Source of the DNA: Chryseobacterium candidae
GTDB lineage: Bacteria; Bacteroidota; Bacteroidia; Flavobacteriales; Weeksellaceae
Assembly: GCF_004916905.1 (NCBI RefSeq)
Contig: NZ_SDLV01000023.1
Coordinates: 62,001 to 126,000 of the forward strand
Length of the DNA: 64,000 nt
Direction of reading: 5' to 3'
The notes under the pieces are model-generated. The model saw only the letters and a list, made by a program, of their open reading frames with translations. It made no database searches and was not told where the DNA came from. Shown here piece after piece: positions 8,816-18,346 of this stretch (its first letter is position 1; each line of letters opens with the position of its first letter). Both the position numbers and the translations under genes were made by a program.

Positions 8816-10873
8816 TTACCAGATTTTGATTCTTTCTTCCGGAGCTTTGTATAATTTGTCTCCTTTTTTCACATCGAATGCTTTATAGAAGGCATCAACG
8901 TTGATAAGCGGACCGAAGCTTCTGAAATATCCTGGAGAGTGCGGGTCAGTTTTCACCTGATTCACCATATATTTCTCACTTGATAATGTTCTCCAAACCG
9001 TTGCCCAGCTTAGGAAGAATCTCTGATCCTGAGTGAATCCACTGATCTTCCCTGGGTTTCCTTTGTCTTTTAAATACATTTGAAGAGCATCATAAGCGAT
9101 ATTTACACCACCTAAGTCAGCGATATTTTCACCGTTTGTGAAAGTACCGTTTACAAAAGTTCCTTTTACAGGCTCGTATTTGTCATACTGAGAAGCAAGA
9201 GCTTTTGTTGCTTTTTCGAAGTTTGCTTTATCTTCCGGAGTCCACCAGTCTACTAAGTTACCGTCTGCATCGAACTGTGCACCTGAATCATCAAATCCGT
9301 GGCTCATTTCGTGACCGATAACGGCTCCGATTCCTCCGAAGTTTACCGCAGCATCAGCTTTAGGATTAAAGAATGGCGGCTGAAGGATGGCTGCAGGGAA
9401 TACAATCTCATTGTTTACCGGATTGTAATATGCATTTACAGTTTGTGGCGTCATTCCCCATTCTGTTTTATCTACCGGCTTCCCAATTTTAGCTAAGTCT
9501 TTGTTATACTGCCATTCTCCTATGTTCTGAAGGTTCTGATATAGATTTCCTCCTTTAGCTTCAGAAACGATATTTAATTTTGAATAATCTTTCCATTTGT
9601 CCGGATAAGCTACTTTTACAGTGAACTTGTTCAGTTTCTGCATTGCTTTTTCCTTAGTGGTAGAAGACATCCACGCTAAGTTGTTGATGTGAACAGCGAA
9701 ACTTTTCTTTAAATAGTCAATCAATTCCACCATCTGAGCTTTTGCTTCAGCAGGGAAATATTTCTCAACATATAGTTTTCCGAAAGCTTCTCCCAAAGTA
9801 CCGTTGATCAATTCAAATCCTCTCTTGTTAAGAGCTCTTTGTTCCTGCTGTCCTCTCAGATATTTCCCATAGAAAGCAAACTTCATGTTTCCTAAGTTTT
9901 CGCTTAAGTAAGAAGCACTTCCGTGGATCATGTGAAATTTCAGATAATCCTTGATCACAGGAAGATTCTGAGCGTTTACCAATTTATCAAAGTTCTTATA
10001 GAATCCTAATTCACTGATAATTACTTTGTCAGAATTTACGCCTACTTTTTTAAGGTAACCTGGAAGGTCAACATTTTTTACTAAAGCAGAAAGTTCAGCC
10101 ATCGTTTTAGGATTGTACTGAAGGGTGTTATCACGGCTCTGCTCGTTTGTCAGGTAAGTATTTGCGATGCTTTTTTCATAATTAACAATACCTTTTGCTG
10201 CTTCATCAGCATTTTTGTATCCTAATTCTTTTAGCATTGAAGCTACATATTTCTGATATTCAGCAATTGCTTCTGTATTTTTCTCGTTTACTTTCTGATA
10301 GTAATCTCTTCCTAAACCTAATGAAGCGTTTCCTAGATAAACGGCATTCATTTTAGAATCTTTAAGGTCTGCATCCACTCCCCATCCGTAGAAAACGTTT
10401 TCCCCTTCTTTGGTTACAGAAGTAAGGTAGTTCTGAAGATCGGCCATGTTTTTAATAGCATCAATCTTGTTCAGGTTTTCCTGGATAGGTTTGATGCCGT
10501 CTGCATTTCTCTTCTGCATATTCATATAAGTGGCATACAGATCCTGAATTTTCTTTCCTTCACTTCCGTCAGCAAATTTATCTTTCAGAAGAGAGTTCAG
10601 GATGGTCATGGAATTGTTATCCGTATCCTCAGCCAGTTTGTTGAAGCTTCCCCATGTTGGTTTGTCAGATGGAATTTTGGCTGTTTTCATCCAGGTTCCA
10701 CTTACGTAGTTGTAAAAATCATCCTGAGGACGCACCGAAGTGTCCATCAAGCTAAGGTCTAAGCCTTTATCTGTGTTATTCACTGCTACTTTAGCAGCTT
10801 TAGCTTGTGCGCTCATCGTAGTCTGAGTACAGATCCCTGCTATTAAAAACAAAGAAAGCGTTATTTTTTTCAT
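8816..10873 (-). CDS. M13 family zinc metallopeptidase, secreted paralog
   Basis: 685 residues, aligning along its whole length with the neighbour at 6415-8511: both share SVRPQDDF, the zinc motif (here HEMSH, H521/E522/H525), ENIADLGG, long identical blocks around NEIVFPAAILQPP, and the C-terminal IKIW. Unlike its paralog it has a normal signal peptide (ending near TMSAQA) and no lipobox Cys. One copy is therefore lipid-anchored and this one is probably periplasmic or released. The pair looks like a tandem duplication followed by a change in localisation. Substrates cannot be deduced. Confidence 0.93.
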   Translation of the reverse strand: MKKITLSLFLIAGICTQTTMSAQAKAAKVAVNNTDKGLDLSLMDTSVRPQDDFYNYVSGTWMKTAKIPSDKPTWGSFNKLAEDTDNNSMTILNSLLKDKFADGSEGKKIQDLYATYMNMQKRNADGIKPIQENLNKIDAIKNMADLQNYLTSVTKEGENVFYGWGVDADLKDSKMNAVYLGNASLGLGRDYYQKVNEKNTEAIAEYQKYVASMLKELGYKNADEAAKGIVNYEKSIANTYLTNEQSRDNTLQYNPKTMAELSALVKNVDLPGYLKKVGVNSDKVIISELGFYKNFDKLVNAQNLPVIKDYLKFHMIHGSASYLSENLGNMKFAFYGKYLRGQQEQRALNKRGFELINGTLGEAFGKLYVEKYFPAEAKAQMVELIDYLKKSFAVHINNLAWMSSTTKEKAMQKLNKFTVKVAYPDKWKDYSKLNIVSEAKGGNLYQNLQNIGEWQYNKDLAKIGKPVDKTEWGMTPQTVNAYYNPVNNEIVFPAAILQPPFFNPKADAAVNFGGIGAVIGHEMSHGFDDSGAQFDADGNLVDWWTPEDKANFEKATKALASQYDKYEPVKGTFVNGTFTNGENIADLGGVNIAYDALQMYLKDKGNPGKISGFTQDQRFFLSWATVWRTLSSEKYMVNQVKTDPHSPGYFRSFGPLINVDAFYKAFDVKKGDKLYKAPEERIKIW

Positions 10874-10967
10874 TATGATAACAATTTTTAGAATAGGTAT
10901 AATTTATTTCGGATTTGTTACTTTTCAACGAAAAAAATTTAAACAAATAACATGAAAGCATCCTAAA

Positions 10968-11066
10968 TGGGAAGTTGGGAGCAGGAAGCTGGAAGTTATG
11001 AAAGTCATAACACAAACTTCAGCTTCCTGAATAATAATATCCAGCCTCATTCTTCCTGCTTCCAGC
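10968..11066. repeat. Inverted pair of degenerate heptamer tracts
   Basis: The left arm reads on the plus strand as 7-mers TGGGAAG, TTGGGAG, CAGGAAG, CTGGAAG. The right arm reads on the minus strand as GGCTGGA, AGCAGGA, AGAATGA, GGCTGGA. Parts of the arms are complementary (CAGGAAGCTGGAAGTT against AACTTCAGCTTCCTG), so a hairpin can form. It lies just past the 3' end of the 11079-14477 gene and may serve as its terminator. Confidence 0.65.
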
Positions 11067-11078
11067 CTTTATTAGTTA

Positions 11079-14000
11079 TCATGAAGTTGTTATCTCTTTT
11101 ACATTTCCGGTTCTTTTCAGAAATCCCCAGGACTGCACTTCGCCTTTCAGTGCTTTTCTTAAACTTTTAAACAATACAATATACATCAGCCATCTATACC
11201 CGAATCTCTGTGGAATAATATACAGCAGATTAATCAGCTTTTCACGCTGCACGATGAATGCAATTAAAGCTAGTGAAGCATCCACCAAAAGGAAGATCAG
11301 ATAATAGGTGAATATTTTGTCTCCGTTTCCGGAAAGAATTCCAAAGAACATTATCAAGTCTGCCAATGGTGAGAAAAATGGTATAATATATTGGAATAAT
11401 AAAATATTCGGCATTGCCCAAAGTCCCAATCCTTTATATTTAGGGTTAAGGAAAGTCTGTCTCTGTTTCCAGAACATCTGCATGATTCCGTAGGTCCATC
11501 GGAAACGTTGTTTTAAAAACTGTTTCACGGTTTCCGGAGCTTCTGTGACAGCAACGGCTCTGTTTTCATTAGCAACCGTATATCCTGCTTTTAATATTTT
11601 TACGGTAATATCACAATCTTCTGCCAAGGTATCGGATGAATAGCCTCCTGCTTCAATGATCACGGATCTTTTAAATGCTCCGATAGCTCCCGGAATAACG
11701 GTAATCGCATTGATGTGAGCATATGCCAGCCTGTCAAAATTCTGACTTGTTGTATATTCTATAGCCTGCCATCTGGTAAGCCAGTTGACTCTGTTTCCTA
11801 CTTTCACATTTCCTGCTACCGCTGCTATTTTTTCTTCCGGATCTGAATTTAAAAATCTTGCAATAAGATATTTCACTGCATCCTGCTGTAATTTGGTATC
11901 AGCATCAATACATACTACATATTCAGCATCCGTCTGTGCTATTCCGAAATTTAAAGCGGTTGCTTTTCCACCGTTTCTTTTAGTAAAAATTTTCAGCTTC
12001 GGATGTTCAGGAAATGCAGTTTTTGCTTTTTCATAAGTAGAATCCTTACTTCCGTCATCTACCATAATGATATTAAAATTAGGGTAAGTCTGTTTCAGCA
12101 AATTCTGCAGGGAAGACACAATATTCACTTCTTCATTATAAGCAGGAACTATGATGGAAACCTTCGGATAAGATTTCAGAACCGGAAACTCACCCAGTTT
12201 TTTTTCTTTGCTTCTTTCTTTAAAAGCCCAGTATGCCATCAGCAATAATCTGATTAATCCTAATAGAATGAAAATAGTAAATAATGCCACGAGAAAATGA
12301 CTTACTCCATAGATAACGGTAGCCAAAACAAGGTTCAGCTGCATGATGTAATATGATCTCGTTTTAGGAACTTCAGGCATCAACTCGTTTCTGCTTTTGT
12401 GCAGAATATTCGTTAGATTGGTAAAATGATAGCCTTGTTTCTGAAGTGTCGGAATCAGAATCTTTAAAGCTTTTACCGTTTCTTCTCTGGTATCTCCTCC
12501 TGCATCGTGAAGAAGAATGATATTTCCTCTCTGCTGCTTGATTCCAGCCATTACACGTTTTACAATTTCATCTGCTTTTATCCCTGGCTGCCAGTCTTCA
12601 GGGTCTATATTTTCCCCGATATCAAGATAGTTTTGCTGTCTGGCCAATGCTACCGGAATAATCTCTTCCGAGGTGGTAGGTTCAGAGTCTGCATTATATG
12701 GCGCTCTGAAGAGAATTGTACTATGGCCTGTGATACATTCAATCAGCAGTCTTGTCAGTTTCATTTCCAGCAAAGCCCTTTCCGGGCTTACTTTTGCTAC
12801 ATTCTCGTGGGTAAATGTGTGATTGCCTATCTCATGTCCTTCGCGGTAAATCCTTTTCACAAGCGGAAGGTTTTTTTCGGCATTCAATCCTACCAGAAAG
12901 AAGGCTGCCGGAACATGATATTTGGACAATACATCCAAAACCTGCGGCGTATAGGTTTCATCCGGACCGTCATCAAAAGTGAGGACAAGCTCTTTCTGAG
13001 GAGCGCTTCCATATTTTTTTACTTCATAAGAACTTGGATAGGTAATATAATTCTCGTCTGTGATAATTTTCTCTTTAGGATCAATTTCCAGTGCAATTTT
13101 TCCGTCATGAGGCGTATTCAGAACGTCTAATACTTCTCCGTCTCCGATGTAATCCACCATGGTCTGCCCTTTTACATTTTCAAGTGTTTTTAAATTCAGC
13201 CTGGAAAGGCCAGCGAACGTAAGGTCTTTATCATAGAAATTCCAGACTCTGCTGTCTTCACTTCCCAACCTCCAGAGTGCTGTTCCTGCCAAAGGATATT
13301 CTGAGGAGAAACGCATGGTATTGAAGATAGAAGCCGCATCATTGAAAAATACGGTATGGGTAAGATTTTTAGAATCTGTATAGGAATAATTTAGATTAAA
13401 CGTATTGTCATTAAAATCAATGACGGCTTTACTGGCACTGGCTTTTGTGATTGCCTGCATGTACGTGACAGAGGTATTATCATCCTTATTGGAACTCCAG
13501 TCGTAACCGTATGCTCCCAAGCCCAAAATGATTTTTTGCGGAGAAACCTGTTTGACGATTTTCCCGGTCTGTTCTTCAATCCATTTTTGGGAAGAAACCG
13601 GACCGGCATCACTTCCGGCAGAATATTCATCATAAGCCATCAGCACAAAGTAGTCTACATAAGGATTCAGTCTTGGGATATTGTAATCGTCATTATCCGT
13701 CATGATATCCATGGTCACCAGCAGCTGATTCTTTTTGAAGGTTTCTGATAGCTCTTTCATAAAGGCAATCAGATTGTCATCAGAATTCAGGTTCATATCT
13801 TCAAAGTCAATATTAATTCCTTTGAAATGATATTTTTGACATTGCCGGGTAATTTTTTGAATCAGATGGGTTCTTTTCTGAGGATCATTAAGAACTTTCA
13901 CCAATCCTTCTGAACGGAATTCTCTGTCTGAGTTGTTACTTAGCATTGGCATAGCAGCAACACCCGTTCTTTTGATCACTTTGTAGCCTTCCGGATCCAC

Positions 14001-14477
14001 ATTGGTTTTAAGGTCACCTGTTTTGGGATCAAGGAAAAACCATTCAGGGAAAACAAGATTCACGTGTCTGATATTTCTTTTCAGAGACATCAGCGACTGA
14101 GGGTCCCAGGCCACATAAAATGCAGAACGGATTCCTCCCGGAAACTGGGTCCAGTTTCGGTTCTGATTCTTGTATCTTTCGGCTCTTGCCTTCTCAATTT
14201 TGTCGAGACTGGTATGAATTGTTTTTTCAGAAATAAAACTTCTGAAACCTTTATATTCTTTGGAAATTTTATTCTCCTGAAGATAAGGTTTGTTGGCTGT
14301 AATTACCGCTTTATAATCTTCTTTAAAAGGTATTTTAGGACTTCTGTCCAGAGTCATCATCAGACCTAAAGCAAGAAGAAGCAGTATTCCTATAAAGATA
14401 AAAACACGGCTTCCCCACTGTACACTTTTCCATCGTTTTTTGCTGCTGGTCTGAAAAATCTGTTTGGAATTTTCCAC
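11079..14477 (-). CDS. Three-domain exopolysaccharide enzyme: GH18-like hydrolase, NodB deacetylase, GT2 synthase
   Basis: 1132 residues. A membrane segment (~24-42) is followed by a GH18-like domain (~110-440) with IDFED at 223-227, matching the end of the DxxDxDxE catalytic motif. Next comes a NodB polysaccharide deacetylase domain (~490-690) with FDDGPD (501), HTFTH (553-557), RAPYN (591) and LLHDAGG (655). Two or more membrane segments (~715-745) lead to a processive GT2 domain (~770-1000) with DDGS (807), DAD (858), AED (952) and QRFRW (990), and C-terminal membrane helices. Such parts normally act as separate proteins on poly-N-acetylglucosamine (PgaC synthase, PgaB deacetylase/hydrolase). 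Here one chain could make, deacetylate and trim a beta-linked GlcNAc polymer across the inner membrane. The product is inferred. Confidence 0.88.
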   Translation of the reverse strand: MENSKQIFQTSSKKRWKSVQWGSRVFIFIGILLLLALGLMMTLDRSPKIPFKEDYKAVITANKPYLQENKISKEYKGFRSFISEKTIHTSLDKIEKARAERYKNQNRNWTQFPGGIRSAFYVAWDPQSLMSLKRNIRHVNLVFPEWFFLDPKTGDLKTNVDPEGYKVIKRTGVAAMPMLSNNSDREFRSEGLVKVLNDPQKRTHLIQKITRQCQKYHFKGINIDFEDMNLNSDDNLIAFMKELSETFKKNQLLVTMDIMTDNDDYNIPRLNPYVDYFVLMAYDEYSAGSDAGPVSSQKWIEEQTGKIVKQVSPQKIILGLGAYGYDWSSNKDDNTSVTYMQAITKASASKAVIDFNDNTFNLNYSYTDSKNLTHTVFFNDAASIFNTMRFSSEYPLAGTALWRLGSEDSRVWNFYDKDLTFAGLSRLNLKTLENVKGQTMVDYIGDGEVLDVLNTPHDGKIALEIDPKEKIITDENYITYPSSYEVKKYGSAPQKELVLTFDDGPDETYTPQVLDVLSKYHVPAAFFLVGLNAEKNLPLVKRIYREGHEIGNHTFTHENVAKVSPERALLEMKLTRLLIECITGHSTILFRAPYNADSEPTTSEEIIPVALARQQNYLDIGENIDPEDWQPGIKADEIVKRVMAGIKQQRGNIILLHDAGGDTREETVKALKILIPTLQKQGYHFTNLTNILHKSRNELMPEVPKTRSYYIMQLNLVLATVIYGVSHFLVALFTIFILLGLIRLLLMAYWAFKERSKEKKLGEFPVLKSYPKVSIIVPAYNEEVNIVSSLQNLLKQTYPNFNIIMVDDGSKDSTYEKAKTAFPEHPKLKIFTKRNGGKATALNFGIAQTDAEYVVCIDADTKLQQDAVKYLIARFLNSDPEEKIAAVAGNVKVGNRVNWLTRWQAIEYTTSQNFDRLAYAHINAITVIPGAIGAFKRSVIIEAGGYSSDTLAEDCDITVKILKAGYTVANENRAVAVTEAPETVKQFLKQRFRWTYGIMQMFWKQRQTFLNPKYKGLGLWAMPNILLFQYIIPFFSPLADLIMFFGILSGNGDKIFTYYLIFLLVDASLALIAFIVQREKLINLLYIIPQRFGYRWLMYIVLFKSLRKALKGEVQSWGFLKRTGNVKEITTS

Positions 14478-14565
14478 GATTTTTGAAATTTATTGTAGGG
14501 CTTTCAAAAAGCGTGAAAAACTGCATAAAAATTAATTAAAAAAAAATTAAAAAGATATAGCCTAT

Positions 14566-15816
14566 CTAACTGTTTACAAGAAGACTTACCAAATCCTGAA
14601 TCACCTTTTGAGATACAAAATGCATAAAGTCTGCTCTTTCCAGATGAGGCATGTACAATTTTGAGGTTACTTCCTGATCATTGATTCTGATCGTATAGTA
14701 AACCGTTCCCACATCTTTACCGTCTTCTCCTTTTCCCGGTCCTGCAACACCTGTTGTAGAAAGGGAAATATGAGTTTCAAACAATTCCTGGCAGCCTCTG
14801 GCCATTTCCTGCGCCACCTGTTCGCTCACCACAGTGAATTCATCAACGGTTTCTCTGGAAACATTCAGAATTTTAATCTTTTTCTCTGTGGCATACGCTA
14901 CCATTCCGCCCAGAAAATATTTTGAACTTCCGGAAACTGAAGTGATCATTTTTGCCAGTTCACCTCCGGTACAACTTTCTGCGGTTGAAATCGTCAGCTT
15001 TCTTTCGGTAAGCATTTCTGCCAGAATATTTTCAATTTTATCTTCATATACTGCAATCACATGACCTTCTACCAGAGGAAGCAATTTCTGGATTTCTTCT
15101 TCCGTTCTCTGTTTCAGATCTTCTTCATTTTCTCCGGAAGCTGTCAGACGAAGTTTTACACGTGTTCCTACCGGAAGATAAGACAGTGCAATATTTTCCG
15201 GAAGTGCCAGTTCCCAGTCTTCAATTTTGTCTGCAAGAATACTTTCAGGAATCCCTACCACAGAAACAATTCTGGTATAGATATAGCGAAGGCTGAATCT
15301 TTGCTGTAAATAAGGGATAATCTGATCTTTAATAAGTGGTTTCACCTCGTAAGGAACACCCGGAAGGCTGTAGCACAATTTTCCGTCCTTTTCCATCATC
15401 ATGCATGGAGCAGTTCCGTAATGGTTTTGAAAAACAATGGATTTGGTAGGAACAAAAGCCTGTTCTCTGTTTCTTTCGAGAATATCTGCTCTTCCTCGTC
15501 TTTCCATATAACCTTTCAGGTGGTTGAAGGTTACCTCATCCAGAGCTATTTGATCGTTGAAATATTCTGCGAGGGCTTTTTTGGTTTTATCATCTCTGGT
15601 TGGGCCAAGTCCACCCGTTGTAATGACTAAATCACCTGCTTCAAAAGCAACATTCAATGCATTTTTAATGGTTTCAATTTCATCTGAGATCGTAAGAATC
15701 TGAATAACTTTTATTCCAATATTTTTAAGTTCAGTTGCAATAAAATTAGAATTGGTATCTACCGTATTTCCGGAAAGAATTTCATCCCCGATAGTAATCA
15801 GAACAGCTTTTTCCAT
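14566..15816 (-). CDS. cinA: CinA family competence/damage-inducible protein, NMN deamidase
   Basis: 416 residues, the usual two-domain CinA. The N-terminal MoaB-like (COG1058) domain has GDEILSGNTVDTNS and TTGGLGPTRDD; in the family it hydrolyses ADP-ribose. The C-terminal domain (~255-416) has STAESCTGG and GVAGPGKGEDG and deamidates nicotinamide mononucleotide in pyridine-nucleotide recycling. It is a single gene whose start ATG is followed by a run of T in the upstream spacer. It lies about 90 bp downstream of the GH18-NodB-GT2 gene on the same strand, but the order puts cinA first in transcription, so it might be co-transcribed with that gene. Confidence 0.93.
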   Translation of the reverse strand: MEKAVLITIGDEILSGNTVDTNSNFIATELKNIGIKVIQILTISDEIETIKNALNVAFEAGDLVITTGGLGPTRDDKTKKALAEYFNDQIALDEVTFNHLKGYMERRGRADILERNREQAFVPTKSIVFQNHYGTAPCMMMEKDGKLCYSLPGVPYEVKPLIKDQIIPYLQQRFSLRYIYTRIVSVVGIPESILADKIEDWELALPENIALSYLPVGTRVKLRLTASGENEEDLKQRTEEEIQKLLPLVEGHVIAVYEDKIENILAEMLTERKLTISTAESCTGGELAKMITSVSGSSKYFLGGMVAYATEKKIKILNVSRETVDEFTVVSEQVAQEMARGCQELFETHISLSTTGVAGPGKGEDGKDVGTVYYTIRINDQEVTSKLYMPHLERADFMHFVSQKVIQDLVSLLVNS

Positions 15817-15892
15817 ATGTTTTTTTGTTGAAAAAAATTCTATGCAAATGACGGAAAATTCTGTGGCAGCGGCAATATAAATTGATTTTTTC

Positions 15893-15900
15893 TATTTTTG
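15893..15900 (+). promoter_or_regulatory. Putative -7 box (TATTTTTG)
   Basis: Matches the Bacteroidota TAnnTTTG element 30 bp before the ATG at 15931. It overlaps the alternative upstream start at 15898, which argues for the downstream start. Confidence 0.45.
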
Positions 15901-15930
15901 ACGAAATTATCTAAAACTACAAGAAGAATT

Positions 15931-16404
15931 ATGTCTAAATATGATGATGCTTCATGGCATTATGGCGGTGATTTTCCGGAAGGACTTCCTCAAAAAAACG
16001 GGGCTACACATACAGGAATGTTCCTGAACTGGTGTATTCATAACAATCTGATCTCCGATGAACTTAAAGAAGATGCTGCAGAAGAAATAGAAAAGGTAAA
16101 ACGAAGAGAAATTACCGGTGCAGAATTTGTTATGGATTCCTGCGATGGAAAATTTTCCGAATATGATCTGAATGAACTGGGGAATCTTTTTGCAAAAGAT
16201 TATTATGCTGATGATACCGATTTTGGAAACAGATACAGTTCATTTGCTGATGATTACGTGAATATTTTTGATGCCAAAGCAGAGGAAAGCAACTATGAAT
16301 ACGAAACATTCTATCACATAGAGGATACCTACGAAAACTATGATCTGATGAAACAGGTTATTGATCATCGTTTTGAGGAATGGAAGGAATATATAAACAG
16401 CTAA
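15931..16404 (+). CDS. DUF7832-like acidic cytoplasmic protein
   Basis: 157 residues from the ATG at 15931. It has the conserved N-terminus SKYDDASWHYGGDFP followed by HTGMFLNWCI, which I associate with a family of uncharacterised proteins (DUF7832). It is very acidic, with many Asp, Glu and Tyr, and has no signal peptide or membrane segment. Members of this kind are often immunity-like or toxin-neighbour proteins in other genomes, but nothing beside it here supports that. It is monocistronic: its own promoter-like box lies upstream and a strong terminator downstream. Function unknown. Confidence 0.7.
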   Translation: MSKYDDASWHYGGDFPEGLPQKNGATHTGMFLNWCIHNNLISDELKEDAAEEIEKVKRREITGAEFVMDSCDGKFSEYDLNELGNLFAKDYYADDTDFGNRYSSFADDYVNIFDAKAEESNYEYETFYHIEDTYENYDLMKQVIDHRFEEWKEYINS

Positions 16405-16415
16405 AAACTTAGAAT

Positions 16416-16470
16416 GAAGAAAACAGAGAGCAAATTAGTTGATGAACCTCATCTGTTTTCTTCGTTTTTT
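16416..16470 (+). terminator. Terminator with long perfect stem
   Basis: A 12-bp stem, GAAGAAAACAGA (16416-16427) with TCTGTTTTCTTC (16452-16463), a 24-nt loop, then G and six T. Confidence 0.7.
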
Positions 16471-17012
16471 TATTGGTTATGCTTCACCCAGATCAGTTCA
16501 TCGGTATTATAGCCGATTTTTTTTGCTTTCTGAATGAAACGCTGGCGGATACTTTCCGGAATGCTGGTGGTACGGGAAAGTATCCATAAATATTTTAAGC
16601 TGCTTCCTGCTACCAGCGCATACTGATAGTCTTCATCAATATCTATCACATTATAACCAGCCCATATCGGTTTAAAAAATGAAACTTTGAGGCGGGCTTC
16701 TGTAGGGTCTTTTACAAATTTTGCTTCTCCGATGGATTCATTCCATACTTTTTTACTATAATCGTAACCTTTATTTTTTACCTGTACTGTTCCATCCGGA
16801 TTCTCCGTGTACTCTGCGGTAACATTATCCATATTTTTTTCGAACCTGTAATCAAAACGTGCTATTTCATACCATCTGCCAAGGTATTTTTTAAGATCAA
16901 AATTCTTTACTGCAGCTGCTCTTCTTGGAATTCTTACAGAATAGGAATTGAAAACGATAAGCCCCAATGCTCCTAATGAAACGGGAAGTATAATTTTATG
17001 AATAGTTTTCAT
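16470..17012 (-). CDS. Blc-like bacterial lipocalin
   Basis: 180 residues: an N-terminal membrane or signal segment (~8-25), then a lipocalin barrel. The first lipocalin motif is YLGRWYEIARFDYRFE (GxW); NVTAEYT and the closing LWILSRT motif follow, as in outer-membrane lipocalin Blc, which binds lipids and lysophospholipids. There is no lipobox Cys at the end of the signal segment, unlike E. coli Blc, so it may be anchored by the N-terminal helix or released to the periplasm. Its stop overlaps the T-run of the convergent terminator. Confidence 0.88.
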   Translation of the reverse strand: MKTIHKIILPVSLGALGLIVFNSYSVRIPRRAAAVKNFDLKKYLGRWYEIARFDYRFEKNMDNVTAEYTENPDGTVQVKNKGYDYSKKVWNESIGEAKFVKDPTEARLKVSFFKPIWAGYNVIDIDEDYQYALVAGSSLKYLWILSRTTSIPESIRQRFIQKAKKIGYNTDELIWVKHNQ

Positions 17013-17087
17013 GACAGAAATATTTTGTGTGGTTGTTATAAAAACGTCAAAAATAATGCCTTAAGTCTGTTAAAGGTACAATAAATT

Positions 17088-17822
17088 CTATGAAAATACC
17101 TTTAGGAAATTATCTTTAAAGCTTCCTGAAACCTCAATTTCCGTATCATCAGACAACATAACCGTTCCGCTTTTATGATAGGATTTTACGAAACCTGTAT
17201 TGATAATATGAGAACGGTGAACCCTTACAAACGGATTTTCCAAAAGGTCATCAAAGTGTTTCAGAAAACGGCATACCATCTTCTTCGAGCCGTCTGTAAG
17301 ATATACCTGAGTAAAATTTCCATCCGCCTGAAGCCTGACAATATCTTCGGTCTTTACAACATCAAATCCTTGTAAAGTTGGTAAAATCAACTGCTGCTTT
17401 TCAGGTTTTAATTTCAGGTTTTCAAGAAGAATCTTATTCCGGTTGAGCTCATCTTTTTTCTCAAGGCTCTCCGCCACTTTATTGACGGCCAGAATCAGTT
17501 CCTGAATATCAATGGGTTTTAAAATATAATAGCTTGCCGATTTATTTAAAGCCTGTAAAGAATATTGTGAAAATGCGGTAATGAAAATGGTTTCGTAGGA
17601 GAAATCTCTGGTGGCTTCCAGAACATCAAAGGCATTTCCAAAAGGCATTTCTACATCCAGAAAGACCAGCTGTGGCTGTTTTTCAGCAATTAACGGAACA
17701 GCTTCTTTGATATTTTCAGCTTCACCCAAAATTTCTACCTGCGGACAGTATTTGGTAAGATAGCTTCGTAAAACTTCCCTTGCTATGAGTTCATCATCTA
17801 CAATGACTGCTTTTATTTTCAT
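17088..17822 (-). CDS. LytTR-family response regulator
   Basis: 244 residues from the ATG at 17822 (an upstream ATG would add 14 poorly fitting residues). The receiver domain has the acid pair D9/D10, phospho-acceptor D56 (FLDVEMP) and K102 (LKP). The C-terminal LytTR DNA-binding domain (~145-244) shows LQADGNFTQVYLTDG, RVHRSHIINT and VSGSFKDNF. LytTR regulators bind short direct repeats about two helical turns apart. Such repeats stand in front of the genes at 21187 and 22059. The likely partner kinase is 19255-21048, two genes away. The LytTR type and kinase pairing are firm; the targets are inference. Confidence 0.93.
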   Translation of the reverse strand: MKIKAVIVDDELIAREVLRSYLTKYCPQVEILGEAENIKEAVPLIAEKQPQLVFLDVEMPFGNAFDVLEATRDFSYETIFITAFSQYSLQALNKSASYYILKPIDIQELILAVNKVAESLEKKDELNRNKILLENLKLKPEKQQLILPTLQGFDVVKTEDIVRLQADGNFTQVYLTDGSKKMVCRFLKHFDDLLENPFVRVHRSHIINTGFVKSYHKSGTVMLSDDTEIEVSGSFKDNFLKVFS

Positions 17823-17919
17823 TTGAACAGATTTTAGGTGGCTGATAATAGGTTGCAGATGCAAATTAGTGATATTTACTCAACCTTACAATCTTACCCA
17901 ACCTATGTACACATAAAGG

Positions 17920-18336
17920 TTATACTTTCTTCCAGCTCCAGGCATATTTTACAATCAATATAGTGATCATACACTCTACCATTGCAAGAAAAACATAAAA
18001 CAAATACCAATCTGAAAAGGAAATAATACCAATAAACAACATAATCAAAGTAAAAAATGTACCAAAGATGATGTTGAGCATTCTGTTCACTGCCGGTGTT
18101 AGTATCAAAGAAAGAAATACCATTACTGCGGGAATAGCCAAAACAACGGAAGCAAGGAATAATTTCGGAGGCGAATCTAACAAATTGGTTCCTTCCAAAA
18201 GGCCACGTGCCTTTCCCGGAGTATACAATTCAAAATAATCTCCGTACAGATAGCACAAAGTAACCGAAGTCCAAAGACCTGCCAATATGATCTTTATATT
18301 GACTTTAATATCTTCAAATTTTGTAGAATTGTTCAT
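17920..18336 (-). CDS. DUF6326-like four-helix membrane protein
   Basis: 138 residues with four hydrophobic segments (~15-33, 58-82, 88-108, 112-132), like the DUF6326 family; function unknown. A short loop after the first helix carries GDYFELYTPG. It follows the DUF4386 gene by 10 bp on the same strand, so the two are probably co-translated. Both sit between the histidine kinase and its regulator. Confidence 0.7.
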   Translation of the reverse strand: MNNSTKFEDIKVNIKIILAGLWTSVTLCYLYGDYFELYTPGKARGLLEGTNLLDSPPKLFLASVVLAIPAVMVFLSLILTPAVNRMLNIIFGTFFTLIMLFIGIISFSDWYLFYVFLAMVECMITILIVKYAWSWKKV

Positions 18337-18346
18337 GGGTTATATT

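Noticed and set aside
12507..13130. Plus-strand open frame of 207 codons
   Set aside because: Antisense to the NodB/GH18 region of the fusion gene; composition is that of a mirror frame (Phe/Ile/Arg rich) and no family is seen.
15898..15930. Upstream start for the DUF7832-like gene
   Set aside because: It overlaps the probable -7 box; the conserved N-terminus begins at the ATG at 15931.
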